A stretch of 64,000 bases of DNA from an uncultured Erysipelotrichaceae bacterium (GCA_944327105.1 CALVGN010000031.1:1-64000), one strand, 5' to 3'; numbered from the stretch's first letter, positions 28,169 through 37,970 are shown. Made by a program: numbers and translations. The notes: generated by a model not told the origin, from the sequence alone.

Positions 28169-28201
28169 GGATCCACCATTTCATCCATGGTTGAAACCAG
28201 T

Positions 28202-28714
28202 TTAATACTGCATGACGGTAAAGACATCCATGTCGCTGAGCAGTTGACGCCCTTTCAGATCGACCAATTCGATCAAGAAAGCAGCACCGACGACTTCACC
28301 ACCCATCATTTCCACCAGTTTACGCGTGGCATCCACCGTACCACCGGTGGCCAATAAATCATCGATGATCAATACACGTTGTCCCGGTTTCACCGAATCT
28401 TTATGCATGTGCAATGTATTATGGCCATATTCCAGATCGTACGTCACACTGACGGTTTCGCGTGGCAATTTGCCCGGTTTTCTTACCGGGACGAAACCGA
28501 CATTGAGTTCATACGCGACCGGACAGCCAAAAATAAAGCCACGGGATTCCGGACCAGCAACCAGATCGATGTTTTTGCTGCGCGCAAATTCAATGATCGC
28601 ATCACACGCTTGATGGAAGGCCTGCGGCTCTTGCATCAAGGGCGTGATATCCCGAAACAATACCCCCTTGGTGGGAAAATCCGGAACATCAGCAATCGTT
28701 TTTTTCAAATCCAT
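28202..28714 (-). CDS. apt: Adenine phosphoribosyltransferase
   Basis: A 170-residue enzyme of the exact usual length. It has [15 protein letters not shown] at the N-terminus, [10 protein letters not shown], and the phosphoribosyl pyrophosphate motif [22 protein letters not shown]. It salvages adenine to AMP in the cytoplasm. The start at 28714 is set by AGAGGT 8 bases upstream. It lies just upstream of rel on the same strand, a common Bacillota order (recJ-apt-rel). Confidence 0.96.
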   Translation of the reverse strand: MDLKKTIADVPDFPTKGVLFRDITPLMQEPQAFHQACDAIIEFARSKNIDLVAGPESRGFIFGCPVAYELNVGFVPVRKPGKLPRETVSVTYDLEYGHNTLHMHKDSVKPGQRVLIIDDLLATGGTVDATRKLVEMMGGEVVGAAFLIELVDLKGRQLLSDMDVFTVMQY

Positions 28715-28747
28715 AAGTTCATACCTCTTCTTGTCAACACGGCTCAA

Positions 28748-30310
28748 TTATACGATAAGCACATCCTCAATTCGAGCCTGAATCGTCGTTTTATTGCGAT
28801 AGATGTGGTTGGATAGCGTAAAGATCCAGGGATAGTGCATCAGTTTTTCAACATCCGTGATCTTAAAACTCAATGCTTCAAAGGGATAACCGGTGATGAA
28901 TTTGGGATAGGTGTTTTTAAGTAACATCACCGAGCTGACGGCAGGTTTGGTCAATGCGAACAATGGTTGAGGGTGACGTTTATCATAAGGCATCAGTAAT
29001 TCCAATGCATTCATCAATCGTGTATCGATCTGGATGGGCGCAATGGATAATAATGGTGTCACCAGCGCATTGGGCTTTATGGTTTGAGCCACCTGGGTCA
29101 GATCATGCATCAATCCCGTGATGTTTTCTTTTTTGAATGAAAAGCCCAATGCGGCAGCGTGGCCTCCAAATGTTTCCATGTGGTGTTTCAATGGGGACAA
29201 TGCGTCAAAAAGATTGATGCCTTCAACGCTGCGGGCACTGGCTTTGGCCACATCATCCCGCAATGAGATCACGATCACCGGTTTATTGTGTTTGGATACC
29301 AAAGATGAAGCCACTAAGCCGATCAACCCTGGGGATAAGGTAGTTGAAACCACCACTTCAATGGTTGAGTTTAAGATCACTTCCCCTTCACTTGCTGCTT
29401 GAATAACGGAAGTTTTGCGTTGTTGATTGACGTGGTTGATCTTGGCTGCGGTGGTATGGACCATGGCACTATCTTCTAAAAGAAAATACGGGATCCATTG
29501 ATTGGCATTGGTGGTTTCCATTCGACCCAATGCATTCAATTTGGGTACCAATGTAAACGCGATATCGGTGGATGTGTATGGACCATACCCATCCATCAAT
29601 GCCATCATATTGATCCACGGATGGGTATTGAATTGGTTTAGACCATGTAAAACGATGCGTCTGTTTTCATTGGTCAACTCCATCATATCCCCGATGGTCG
29701 CCACCATCGCCAGCATATCCATACGCTGGTCTTTGACGAAATGACGGCTGATCTCATAGACCACACCGGCTCCACATAACCCATGGAATTGCGCTTCCAT
29801 CAAATCTGGATGGACCGTCAATACATCCAATGGTTCACCCATGGTGTGATGATCGCTGATCATCACATCCATACCAAGCGATAACGCATAGTCGATGGCA
29901 TCATACGCCACGATCCCATTATCCACACTGATCAACAACCGATAACCTTTTTCATACGCCTGTTTGATGCGTGGTTTATTCAAACCATACCCTTCATTGA
30001 ATCGATTGGGAATGTAATAGCCATAAGGGATCCCCATGGCTTTTAATAGTAAGACCATGATGGTCGTACCACAGATACCATCGGCATCATAATCCCCAAA
30101 AACGATGGTCTTGATCCCTTTGGTTTGGGCGTGTTTTAATTTGGCCACGGCATGTTGGATGCATTCACTTTCAGAAAGTGGATAGCATTCGCGTTGATCC
30201 AATGAATGAAGATAGTCATGGTCATAACCATACACAGTGGCGATCCAATGGACCCATTGGTTGGTTTCAAGCAACCCATTGGGTGCCGAAACTAAACGAT
30301 ACTCACTCAT
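28748..30310 (-). CDS. recJ: Single-stranded-DNA-specific exonuclease RecJ
   Basis: A 520-residue DHH-family nuclease: IVFGDYDADGICGTTIMV (motif I), SVDNGI, MISDHHTMGEPL (the DHH motif) and GGHAAALGFSF (DHHA1 domain). It degrades single strands 5' to 3' in recombination and mismatch repair. The start at 30310 overlaps the murD stop by 8 bases. It is shorter than many RecJ proteins, with a reduced C-terminal region. Two 14-base or mismatched palindrome copies occur inside. Confidence 0.92.
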   Translation of the reverse strand: MSEYRLVSAPNGLLETNQWVHWIATVYGYDHDYLHSLDQRECYPLSESECIQHAVAKLKHAQTKGIKTIVFGDYDADGICGTTIMVLLLKAMGIPYGYYIPNRFNEGYGLNKPRIKQAYEKGYRLLISVDNGIVAYDAIDYALSLGMDVMISDHHTMGEPLDVLTVHPDLMEAQFHGLCGAGVVYEISRHFVKDQRMDMLAMVATIGDMMELTNENRRIVLHGLNQFNTHPWINMMALMDGYGPYTSTDIAFTLVPKLNALGRMETTNANQWIPYFLLEDSAMVHTTAAKINHVNQQRKTSVIQAASEGEVILNSTIEVVVSTTLSPGLIGLVASSLVSKHNKPVIVISLRDDVAKASARSVEGINLFDALSPLKHHMETFGGHAAALGFSFKKENITGLMHDLTQVAQTIKPNALVTPLLSIAPIQIDTRLMNALELLMPYDKRHPQPLFALTKPAVSSVMLLKNTYPKFITGYPFEALSFKITDVEKLMHYPWIFTLSNHIYRNKTTIQARIEDVLIV

Positions 30311-31607
30311 GTGCGGCCAAAGCGGCAAAAACGTCACCGCGCTGTTCGAAATTCTTGAAAGCATCGTAGCTGCTGGCAGCCGGAGAAAGCAATACGACAT
30401 CCCCCACGATGCCAAAGCGTTTGATATGGGCCATCACACTCAAAAGATCATCCATGAGCAAAACTTCCGCTTTGCAATTGCCCAATTGTTGCGCAATGCG
30501 TTTTCCGGAACCATACATCAAATAGATACGTTTAAGATCCGCTTCTTCCAGCACACGGATCAATGGGGTATAGTCCACGCCCCGATCCATTCCTCCGACC
30601 AATAAGATATTGGTATTGGGCAACGCATCAAGTGCGGCAATGGTGGTTTGGGGCACGGTGGAAATGGAATCATCATAATAAGAGATCCCATTATAAGATC
30701 CGATGTATTGCAACCGATGCGGCAAGGGTTGAAAGGATTTCAACGCATAGAGAAAATCACTGTCCTTGATATTGAAGGCATGGTGGCAGATGGTATAGAC
30801 AATGGCGGTATTGTAGAGATTATGGATACCCTTCAATGGGGTTTGGTTGACATATAAATTACCAAAAGGCGTATGGATGAAACCATCTTCTCTGACATAG
30901 ATATCTGCTTTTGGATCATCCATGGAACTGATGATGCAATGATCCGGATGGTCAAACCATTTCAAACACTGTTGGTTGACAATGGCCAGATCATTTTCTT
31001 TCTGATACTTGACTACATTGGCTTTGCATTTGGCATATTCATCAAAATCATGGTAATGATCCAGATGTTCTTCATAAATATTCAAACATACCCCGATAAT
31101 GGCGGAATCATGGATGAATTGGAGCTGATGAGCACTGATCTCAAACACGATGAACGTTTTAGGGGTGATTTGATCGATCACATCAAAACATGGGGTACCG
31201 ATATTGCCGACCAATACCGTATCGAATCCATTGGATGATAGCTCGTGTGCCAATAAAGATGCCGTGGTGCTTTTCCCTTTGGTACCGGTGATGGCTATGG
31301 TTTGACGACCATATACCTGTAAAAACAGATCGGATTGACTGGTCAGATGATCGGTTGGAATGGTTTCATCCAATACCGGGATGCCCGGCGACTTGAAAAT
31401 GATGTCACAGGTCTTTAATTCCAATAAAGGGATCTGGATGGTGTTTTCCAGTTCGACAGGCTTTTCATCGGCCACATAAAGGATCTTGTCCGCAAACAAA
31501 GAGCGCAATAATCGATACGTACTCATGCCTTCCTTGCCCATGCCCCAGATGCAAACTTTGGCTTTTTCGCATTGGGTTTTGAGCAGATTGATCAGTCGTT
31601 GGTCCAT
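30303..31607 (-). CDS. murD: UDP-N-acetylmuramoyl-L-alanyl-glutamate ligase MurD-type
   Basis: A 434-residue Mur ligase: AITGTKGKSTTASLLAHEL (P-loop), FEISAHQLQ, NIYEEHLDHY and PHRLQYIGSYNGISYYDDS in the central domain, then a C-terminal domain with LVGGMDRGVDY. It joins glutamate to UDP-MurNAc-L-Ala in the cytoplasm. Its start lies 16 bases inside the end of a MurL-like epimerase gene, which suggests it may be the MurD2 kind that accepts L-glutamate. No residue visible here settles D or L preference. Its FEISAHQLQ replaces the more usual EISSFQL. Confidence 0.92.
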   Translation of the reverse strand: MDQRLINLLKTQCEKAKVCIWGMGKEGMSTYRLLRSLFADKILYVADEKPVELENTIQIPLLELKTCDIIFKSPGIPVLDETIPTDHLTSQSDLFLQVYGRQTIAITGTKGKSTTASLLAHELSSNGFDTVLVGNIGTPCFDVIDQITPKTFIVFEISAHQLQFIHDSAIIGVCLNIYEEHLDHYHDFDEYAKCKANVVKYQKENDLAIVNQQCLKWFDHPDHCIISSMDDPKADIYVREDGFIHTPFGNLYVNQTPLKGIHNLYNTAIVYTICHHAFNIKDSDFLYALKSFQPLPHRLQYIGSYNGISYYDDSISTVPQTTIAALDALPNTNILLVGGMDRGVDYTPLIRVLEEADLKRIYLMYGSGKRIAQQLGNCKAEVLLMDDLLSVMAHIKRFGIVGDVVLLSPAASSYDAFKNFEQRGDVFAALAAHE

Positions 31608-32968
31608 AAATGTGCCTCCTTCATGGCAGTGGATAGTTCATGATAAAAACAAGCGGGAACATGGTGGAGTTCACCATGCTGATGCAATAGAGCATCAGCC
31701 TGTTCAATGGGTAAGACCATGGATTTAAATTGGTTCAACACATACGGTAAATGGTTTAGATCACGCCGCGTTAGTGCTAACGTGATGGCGGCCACCACTT
31801 CCGCTCTGGTCCCCACACATTCAAAGGGTTTGTTTTCATCCAATCCCGATAATTGACGATACAAGGGCCATAGGGTTGGATCATTGAGCATATCGTGGTC
31901 AAAGATCGAGGTGATGGTCACATCATCATTAAATGCAGCCAGCATGATGGCAACAAAGCAACACTTGGCACAGTGCCCGCACCATACTCCTTGTTTGCTG
32001 CCCACATTACAGCTTCGAAAATCATACAGATAATCGTTGAAATGGGTAAACAACGCGGTGATCTGTAATTCATTGAGTGGTCGTAAAAAGGAAAAGTAAT
32101 GGATCTTATCGGAAAGATAGGTATGGTTGAACCATTGGAAATCGGATTCGAATTCGATGCTTTTGGAATATTGGTGGTTGATCTTCTCATCCTTGATGGT
32201 GCTTTCATTGGCACTGGATTCATTGCTTAAGGCAATATAGGGGATATGGTGGATATAACCAACCAATACACTGGAAAATGCGACTAACGCACTGAATGGC
32301 GTATGACCATTCAGATATCCGTTTTGATTCAATTGCAGCATGGTTGGATCCAATGTTCGATGGACATGAAGGGTATGGTCATCCTTCAGTTTCAACACAT
32401 CTTTGGCATGCAATGCACTTTTGACATCGTTGATGATATACGCATAGATATCGTGATGTTGTTTTAAAATATGGGCTGACACATAACTATCCTTGCCCCC
32501 GCCAAGCGGGACCATCACGCCATGATAATCGTGGGTATCGGGATAATGGGGCATCAGGGAATTTTGAGGGATGATGGTGACAAAATCATCATAGGATGTG
32601 CGGATCCCATTGATATAAAAGAATTCGCCCAATCCATAATATGCCAGTTTTTTGAACCATTGCACGGCTTGCGCGTCTAATCCACCACATTTGACGTGCC
32701 ACAATGGTGCACATGTGATCTTCCAATAGGAAATGGCTTCCACCATGCCTAAAGCAAATACCATCCGATTCAACAAGGGATCATGGATATCGATGGTTCG
32801 ACCATGTAAGGGAATGGTCCATTGGGGATGAAAACATGCCAGATGATCAATGGTAAAACCATAGGTGATGATCAACTGGTCATCATATTCATCCATGGTA
32901 TAACCATCGTATGAAAAAAAACGATATTCCTTTCGATAGAATTCAAAATCCTTCTGTCTTTCCATCAT
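31592..32968 (-). CDS. murL: MurL-like UDP-MurNAc-L-Ala-L-Glu epimerase (PP-loop family)
   Basis: A 458-residue protein with an ATP PP-loop (VPLGGGKDSYVSAHIL, about residue 152), then IALSNESSANES and a CNVGSK...WCGHCAKC segment. These match what I recall of MurL from Xanthomonas, which uses ATP to invert the terminal L-glutamate of UDP-MurNAc-L-Ala-L-Glu to D-glutamate. Coupling by overlap to murD supports this. Ribosome site AAGGAGG overlaps the coaD end. Assigned from motif memory; another PP-loop amidotransferase-like role is less likely. Three exact palindrome copies fall near its N-terminus (32793, 32850, 32895) and one at 32123. Confidence 0.78.
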   Translation of the reverse strand: MMERQKDFEFYRKEYRFFSYDGYTMDEYDDQLIITYGFTIDHLACFHPQWTIPLHGRTIDIHDPLLNRMVFALGMVEAISYWKITCAPLWHVKCGGLDAQAVQWFKKLAYYGLGEFFYINGIRTSYDDFVTIIPQNSLMPHYPDTHDYHGVMVPLGGGKDSYVSAHILKQHHDIYAYIINDVKSALHAKDVLKLKDDHTLHVHRTLDPTMLQLNQNGYLNGHTPFSALVAFSSVLVGYIHHIPYIALSNESSANESTIKDEKINHQYSKSIEFESDFQWFNHTYLSDKIHYFSFLRPLNELQITALFTHFNDYLYDFRSCNVGSKQGVWCGHCAKCCFVAIMLAAFNDDVTITSIFDHDMLNDPTLWPLYRQLSGLDENKPFECVGTRAEVVAAITLALTRRDLNHLPYVLNQFKSMVLPIEQADALLHQHGELHHVPACFYHELSTAMKEAHLWTND

Positions 32969-33459
32969 CCTGCCTCCTTATAGCGTTTCATCCGTTCCAT
33001 GAATCGATCCATGATCGCTTCAGGGATCAGATTGGATACATCCCCGCCATAATAAGCGATCTGCTTGGCGATGGATGAAGAAAGGAATGAATATTGGGGT
33101 CTGGAGATCAGAAAAAACGTTTCGATGGTCTCATCCAGGCTTTGATTGGCGATCGCCTGTTGCATTTCATATTCGTAATCGGATACTGCCCGTATCCCTC
33201 GAATCAATACACTGGCACCATGGGCTTTAGCAAATTCCACGGTCAGTCCGTTACCGATCATCACGGATACATTGGTCAAACCATGGATACTGTCTAAAAT
33301 CATGGCTTTGCGTTGATCAACATCAAAAAAATAATGTTTTTCGGGATTTTCCATGATGGCCACGATCAAATGATCGAACTGACGGGCCGCACGGGCGATG
33401 ATATCCACATGCCCTTTGGTGATGGGATCAAAACTTCCGGCATAAAGTGCAACTGTCAT
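32965..33459 (-). CDS. coaD: Phosphopantetheine adenylyltransferase
   Basis: A 164-residue nucleotidyltransferase: MTVALYAGSFDPITKGHVDII with the HxGH-type TKGH motif, LIRGIRAVSDYEYEMQQA, and YSFLSSSIAKQIA. It makes dephospho-CoA from 4'-phosphopantetheine and ATP, the penultimate step of CoA synthesis. It overlaps murL by 4 bases and follows rsmD by 4 bases; rsmD-coaD is a standard pair. Confidence 0.97.
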   Translation of the reverse strand: MTVALYAGSFDPITKGHVDIIARAARQFDHLIVAIMENPEKHYFFDVDQRKAMILDSIHGLTNVSVMIGNGLTVEFAKAHGASVLIRGIRAVSDYEYEMQQAIANQSLDETIETFFLISRPQYSFLSSSIAKQIAYYGGDVSNLIPEAIMDRFMERMKRYKEAG

Positions 33460-33463
33460 AGAC

Positions 33464-34015
33464 TTATTCCCCTTTGAAGCGATAGAAATATAAACAGGTT
33501 CGACGGTATTCTTTTTTCTTGGTCAATACCAAATCATTTTTGGTTTGAGGTAGATCATGGCTGATATCGGTTTCCACCACCATTAATCCGTTTGGAGTCA
33601 AGCGATGATAAAGGGCGACCATTTGAATAACGTCATCATAAAGCAAATGATTATCATATGGTGGATCCAGATAGATCAGATCAAACATACGATCACATTG
33701 TGCAAGATACGTAAGGATATCACCATGGATCAATGTGGTACATGCATTGACTTTGAGCATATCGATATTGCGTTGGATGATATCGATGGCTTGTTTGGTT
33801 TGATCCACCAATACCGCATGGTCAAAACCACGGGATAAACATTCTAACGCGATCGCACCACACCCGGCGCAACAATCCAACATGGTTCCACCATCAAAGT
33901 ATGGTCCGATCATATTGAACAAACTTTCCTTGATCTTATCTCCAGTAGGTCGAGTGGTTTGACCATCCAATGTCTTCAATATCCGAGAACGGTATTTACC
34001 GGCAATAATACGCAT
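33464..34015 (-). CDS. rsmD: 16S rRNA (guanine-966-N2) methyltransferase
   Basis: A 183-residue Rossmann methyltransferase: MRIIAGKYRSRIL, RPTGDKIKESLFNMIG, the S-adenosylmethionine-binding LDCCAGCGAIALECLSRG, and catalytic LIYLDPPYDN. It methylates G966 in the 30S subunit. It is paired with coaD. Exact (33882) and near palindromes fall inside. Confidence 0.96.
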   Translation of the reverse strand: MRIIAGKYRSRILKTLDGQTTRPTGDKIKESLFNMIGPYFDGGTMLDCCAGCGAIALECLSRGFDHAVLVDQTKQAIDIIQRNIDMLKVNACTTLIHGDILTYLAQCDRMFDLIYLDPPYDNHLLYDDVIQMVALYHRLTPNGLMVVETDISHDLPQTKNDLVLTKKKEYRRTCLYFYRFKGE

Positions 34016-34016
34016 A

Positions 34017-35228
34017 CTAATGGATCTCCCCCATATTATAGCGACAGATCACCGCCTGAGCCACCCCGATGGCTAGCATCGTTGCTGCGGCAGATGACCC
34101 ACCTTGCGAAAGCATCAATAACGGCACACCGGTCAACGGGATCAAACCGGTCTCCCCACCGACATTAAAAAGAAAATGCACCACCAGATACGTGGCCACA
34201 CCGATCAGAATGATGCGACCTTTTTCACTTTTCATCTTGAATGCATAATGAAACAGCTGATACAAGATCACCCCATAAGGGATCAAGACGATCAAAAAGC
34301 CAAGAAATCCAAGTTCTTCCACGATAATGGAGAGGATATAGTCGGTATTGGCCGCCGGGAAATTCATGAATTTACGCACGGAATTGCCAAATCCCACACC
34401 CGTAAACCCACCGGAAGCAAATGCCACCAGACCATTGATCAGTTGGTAACCGGTATTGTATTGATCGACAAAGGGATCACGGGCGGAGAAGATCCGTGCT
34501 TTCTGGTAATCTTTGAGCAATGGGATCATATCCACGATGGATTCGCCAAAGGGAGAGATCAAAATCACTAAAACAACGATCACACCAAAGATAAAGAGCC
34601 TTTTCTGAAGCCGGTGCACATGGGATATCCGTGGCGATTGCGGAACCAGCAGGCAGACAAACAAGATCATGGCCATGACCATGCCCGAACCAAAATCTCC
34701 TTGTACCACGACAACGATCGCGACGAACATGATGGAAAAACCAAGAGCAACGTTGTAGCAATGTTTATATTGTTTAAACGAGGCACTGCTTTGATCCCCC
34801 AGATAAGCGGCAATGACCAAGATCAACGATACTTTGGCAAACTCGGATGGCTGAAGTGACCCTAAAGGTCCCAATTGGATCCACGCATGAGCGCCGCTGA
34901 CGGCCGGGAATGCCAGTGGCATGACCAATGCGATCCCGGTCCCGACCACCAAGACATTTAAAAATCCATTGCTGGTCAATAGTTTCAAGCGAAACCGAGT
35001 CGTCGCCACATGCATGGCGATCACTCCCGCACCAACAAACAAGATCTGCTTGGCAATGGTTGAAATCAATGCCGAATAGTCACCCGCTTCGATCCCCATG
35101 GTGGCAGAGGTGATCATCACACACCCATAACCAGCTAAAATCAAAATCGAAAGAAAAATCGGCTTTGATTTAAAGGAACTCACTCGCCGACGCATCGCTG
35201 TTTCTTGCTTCAAGGATGTTACTGTCAT
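34017..35228 (-). CDS. ftsW: SEDS-family peptidoglycan polymerase FtsW/RodA
   Basis: A 403-residue protein with about ten membrane segments and the SEDS motifs AHAWIQLGPLGSLQPSEFAK (family WI/QPSE region), GGFTGVGFGNSVRKF and NVGGETGLIPLTGVPLLMLSQGGSS. It polymerises lipid II glycan strands with a class B PBP partner at the septum. FtsW is favoured over RodA by context, but both share these motifs. The start could also be the ATG at 35195; neither has a strong ribosome site. Divergent from def across a palindrome-rich gap. Confidence 0.9.
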   Translation of the reverse strand: MTVTSLKQETAMRRRVSSFKSKPIFLSILILAGYGCVMITSATMGIEAGDYSALISTIAKQILFVGAGVIAMHVATTRFRLKLLTSNGFLNVLVVGTGIALVMPLAFPAVSGAHAWIQLGPLGSLQPSEFAKVSLILVIAAYLGDQSSASFKQYKHCYNVALGFSIMFVAIVVVVQGDFGSGMVMAMILFVCLLVPQSPRISHVHRLQKRLFIFGVIVVLVILISPFGESIVDMIPLLKDYQKARIFSARDPFVDQYNTGYQLINGLVAFASGGFTGVGFGNSVRKFMNFPAANTDYILSIIVEELGFLGFLIVLIPYGVILYQLFHYAFKMKSEKGRIILIGVATYLVVHFLFNVGGETGLIPLTGVPLLMLSQGGSSAAATMLAIGVAQAVICRYNMGEIH

Positions 35229-35290
35229 AACAAAAATATTTTAGCATGGTTTGACCATCTGACTTTGCAGGGTTTATGTGAAGCTATGGG

Positions 35291-35334
35291 ATGGGTAAAC
35301 CATCCGTAAGCGCTTACGGATGGTTTACCCATCA
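35291..35334. repeat. 44-bp perfect palindrome in the ftsW-def divergent gap
   Basis: Arms 35291-35312 (GATGGGTAAACCATCCGTAAGC) and 35313-35334 are exact reverse complements with no spacer. The gap 35229-35520 (292 bases) also holds exact 13-bp palindromes at 35246-35258 and 35464-35476 and a related dyad near 35341-35354. No terminator T runs flank it and both genes point outward, so it is not an ordinary terminator. It could be a protein operator or a recombination footprint. Confidence 0.9.
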
Positions 35335-35520
35335 AATTCCTTGGTTTTAACCATCAAATCTAATGACAAAACCATTCAACATACGCTAAACTAAAGCAAG
35401 TGGATGACTGATGACAAAGAAGTCCGTTGCATTATGACCACTTTGAATACTCACACGATATTGATGGTTGGACCATTCAATATTTTCCACGCTTATTTAT
35501 TTAGTGATATAAGGTGAACC

Positions 35521-36096
35521 ATGTTGATCAATAACGATACCATCATCAAAGACGATAATCCCCTGTTGCGCACCAAAAGCAACGACATTCCCCTTCCAGC
35601 CTGCAAACAAGATATGGAACTGGCCACCACCATGATGACGTATGTCAAAGAATCCATCGATCCAAAACTGGCGGAAGAAAAAAATCTAAGACCCGCAGTC
35701 GGTATTTCCGCCATCCAGGTCGGGATCCCAAAAAAAATCACCGCCATTCGCATCGTGATGGAAGAAGATGAAAATGGTGATCCCACCGATGTCGTGGAAT
35801 TACTATGGGCCAATGCCAAAATCATCAAACGATCGGTTCAAAAGGCCTATCTGGATATGGGAGAAGGATGTCTATCCGTAACGGATGAACATCCAGGCCA
35901 TATCCAGCGGGCCATGCGCATTACCGTCCATGCCTATGATCTGACCACTGATCAATGGATCGATTACAAAGCCAGTGGTTATCTAGCCATCTGCATCCAG
36001 CATGAACTGGACCATTTCAACGGTGTGTTGTTTTACGATCATATCAATCCAAACGATCCCATGGCAGTCGATGAAAATGCCATCTGCATAAGCTAA
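35521..36096 (+). CDS. def: Peptide deformylase
   Basis: A 191-residue metalloenzyme with the three family motifs: VGISAIQVGIP (GxGxAAxQ type), EGCLSV, and QHELDHFNGVLF (HExxH, metal-binding). It removes formyl groups from nascent proteins at the ribosome exit. The length and insertions fit the Gram-positive type 2 class. AAGGTG precedes the ATG. It is followed 8 bases later by the RNase J gene, an unusual but clear operon pair. Confidence 0.95.
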   Translation: MLINNDTIIKDDNPLLRTKSNDIPLPACKQDMELATTMMTYVKESIDPKLAEEKNLRPAVGISAIQVGIPKKITAIRIVMEEDENGDPTDVVELLWANAKIIKRSVQKAYLDMGEGCLSVTDEHPGHIQRAMRITVHAYDLTTDQWIDYKASGYLAICIQHELDHFNGVLFYDHINPNDPMAVDENAICIS

Positions 36097-36104
36097 GGAG
36101 AACC

Positions 36105-37952
36105 ATGAAAACATCTGCTACATCTGAACCAACCATTAAAAAACGCGGCAGACCGCGTAAAACCCCAGCGGTTGCGCAAACAAACGAAACCGTCCATGAA
36201 CGTTTCGTTCATTCTTTACCATCCGACACCAAGATCTTTGCCTTAGGCGGCATGAATGAAGTCGGCAAGAACATGTATTGCTTCGAACACGAAAATGAAA
36301 TCATCGTGGTCGACAGTGGCGTCTTGTTTCCGGAAGATGAATTATTGGGCGTCGATTATGTCGTTCCCGATTATTCCTATCTGGTGCAAAATCGTGAAAA
36401 ATTCAAAGCGTTGATCATCACCCATGCCCATGAAGACCATATCGGTGGCATCCCCTTTTTGATGCAATATGTCGATGTGCCGATCATTTATGGATCACCG
36501 TTTTCCATTGAAATGATCAAACGGAAACTGGATGATCGCAAGATCACGTCCAATGTCACCTATGTGCCCATTGACGGCAACAGTTCATTAAAGACCAAAT
36601 ATTTTACCGTTGGTTTTTTCAGTATGATCCACTCCATTCCAGGCAGTTATGGGGCCATCATCACCACACCCAATGGTCGCATCATCACCACCGGTGACTT
36701 TAAATTCGATTTGACACCGATCGGTCAAAATGCAGATTATCAAAAACTTGCTTTTTCCGGTGCCAGCCAGGTAGATCTATTGATGAGTGATTCCACCAAT
36801 TCATTCGTTGAAGGCTTTTCCGTTTCAGAAAAGAAAGTAGCCAATAACGTAATGGAACTGATGAAAAAGACACCGGGTCGATTGATCGTATCCACCTTTG
36901 CTTCCAACGTGATCCGCTTATCCCAGATTTTGGATGCTGCCATCAAGCATGGTCGCAAAGTGGCAGTATTTGGCCGATCGATGGAAAATGTGGTCGATAT
37001 CGGCCGTAAAATGGGTACGATCCATCTTAAAGACGATGATTTCTTATCCGGTGAAGATCTGCCGTGGGTCCCCAATGACAAGATCTGCATCGTCTGTACC
37101 GGCAGTCAGGGAGAATCGCTGGCAGCATTGAACCGTATTGCCAACGGGACCCATAAATACATCAAGATCATCCCTGGCGACACCGTGGTTTTCTCCAGTA
37201 ACCCGATCCCGGGCAACACCCAAAACGTCAATGCATTGATCAATGCATTGACCCGTGTGGGAGCCACCGTGATCTACAATTCCCCGCAACTGAGTCTGCA
37301 TACTACCGGTCACGCATCGGAAGCCGAACAGAAGTTATTGCTGCAATTGGTCAAACCACACTACTTCATGCCCATGCATGGCGAATACAAGATGCTTAAG
37401 AAACACATGGCTTCCGCTGTGGAAGTCGGGATCCCGGAAGATCATTGCTTCATCTGCAATAATGGGGATGTGTTGATCCTTAGAGATCATCACGTCTTCA
37501 TGAATGGTGAAAAAGTCCATACCGATGATATTTACATCGATGGCAACGATATTTCCGGTTTGAACACATCGGTGATCAAAGATCGTCAACTGCTCGCTGA
37601 TAACGGTTTGGTGGCAGTGGTGGTCGGTATCGACTCCAGAACCAACACCATCATCAGCCGCCCCAATATCGTTTCCAGAGGATTCGTCTTCATCAAGGAA
37701 AGCCAGACGCTGCTCAAAGAAGCAGAACATGTGGTATTGAGTGCATTAAAAGCCAAGATGAGCCAGCGGATCACCTTCAACGATATCAAAAATACGATCC
37801 GTACATCGTTGGAGCCCTTCCTGTTTAAGAAAACCAACCGCAATCCGATCGTGATCCCGGTCATTCTCAATCATGTGGATGCCATTGCTGAAATGCAAAA
37901 AAAACAGGAAGCACGCCGCAAAGCCCACGAAGCGCAGGCTGCTGAGCAATGA
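36105..37952 (+). CDS. rnj: Ribonuclease J with an AT-hook-like N-terminal extension
   Basis: A 615-residue metallo-beta-lactamase/beta-CASP RNase: FALGGMNEVGKNMY, ALIITHAHEDHIGGIPFL (metal HxHxDH), TGDFKFD, VCTGSQGESLAALNRI and HTTGHASEAEQ. RNase J has both endonuclease and 5' exonuclease activity in RNA decay and rRNA maturation. About 40 residues precede the core; they contain KKRGRPRKTP, an AT-hook-like basic motif not usual in RNase J. The C-terminus ends in an Ala/Glu/Lys-rich helix. Ribosome site AAGGAGAACC. Few or no palindrome copies inside. Confidence 0.95.
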   Translation: MKTSATSEPTIKKRGRPRKTPAVAQTNETVHERFVHSLPSDTKIFALGGMNEVGKNMYCFEHENEIIVVDSGVLFPEDELLGVDYVVPDYSYLVQNREKFKALIITHAHEDHIGGIPFLMQYVDVPIIYGSPFSIEMIKRKLDDRKITSNVTYVPIDGNSSLKTKYFTVGFFSMIHSIPGSYGAIITTPNGRIITTGDFKFDLTPIGQNADYQKLAFSGASQVDLLMSDSTNSFVEGFSVSEKKVANNVMELMKKTPGRLIVSTFASNVIRLSQILDAAIKHGRKVAVFGRSMENVVDIGRKMGTIHLKDDDFLSGEDLPWVPNDKICIVCTGSQGESLAALNRIANGTHKYIKIIPGDTVVFSSNPIPGNTQNVNALINALTRVGATVIYNSPQLSLHTTGHASEAEQKLLLQLVKPHYFMPMHGEYKMLKKHMASAVEVGIPEDHCFICNNGDVLILRDHHVFMNGEKVHTDDIYIDGNDISGLNTSVIKDRQLLADNGLVAVVVGIDSRTNTIISRPNIVSRGFVFIKESQTLLKEAEHVVLSALKAKMSQRITFNDIKNTIRTSLEPFLFKKTNRNPIVIPVILNHVDAIAEMQKKQEARRKAHEAQAAEQ

Positions 37953-37970
37953 TTTTTGATTAAAAGCATA

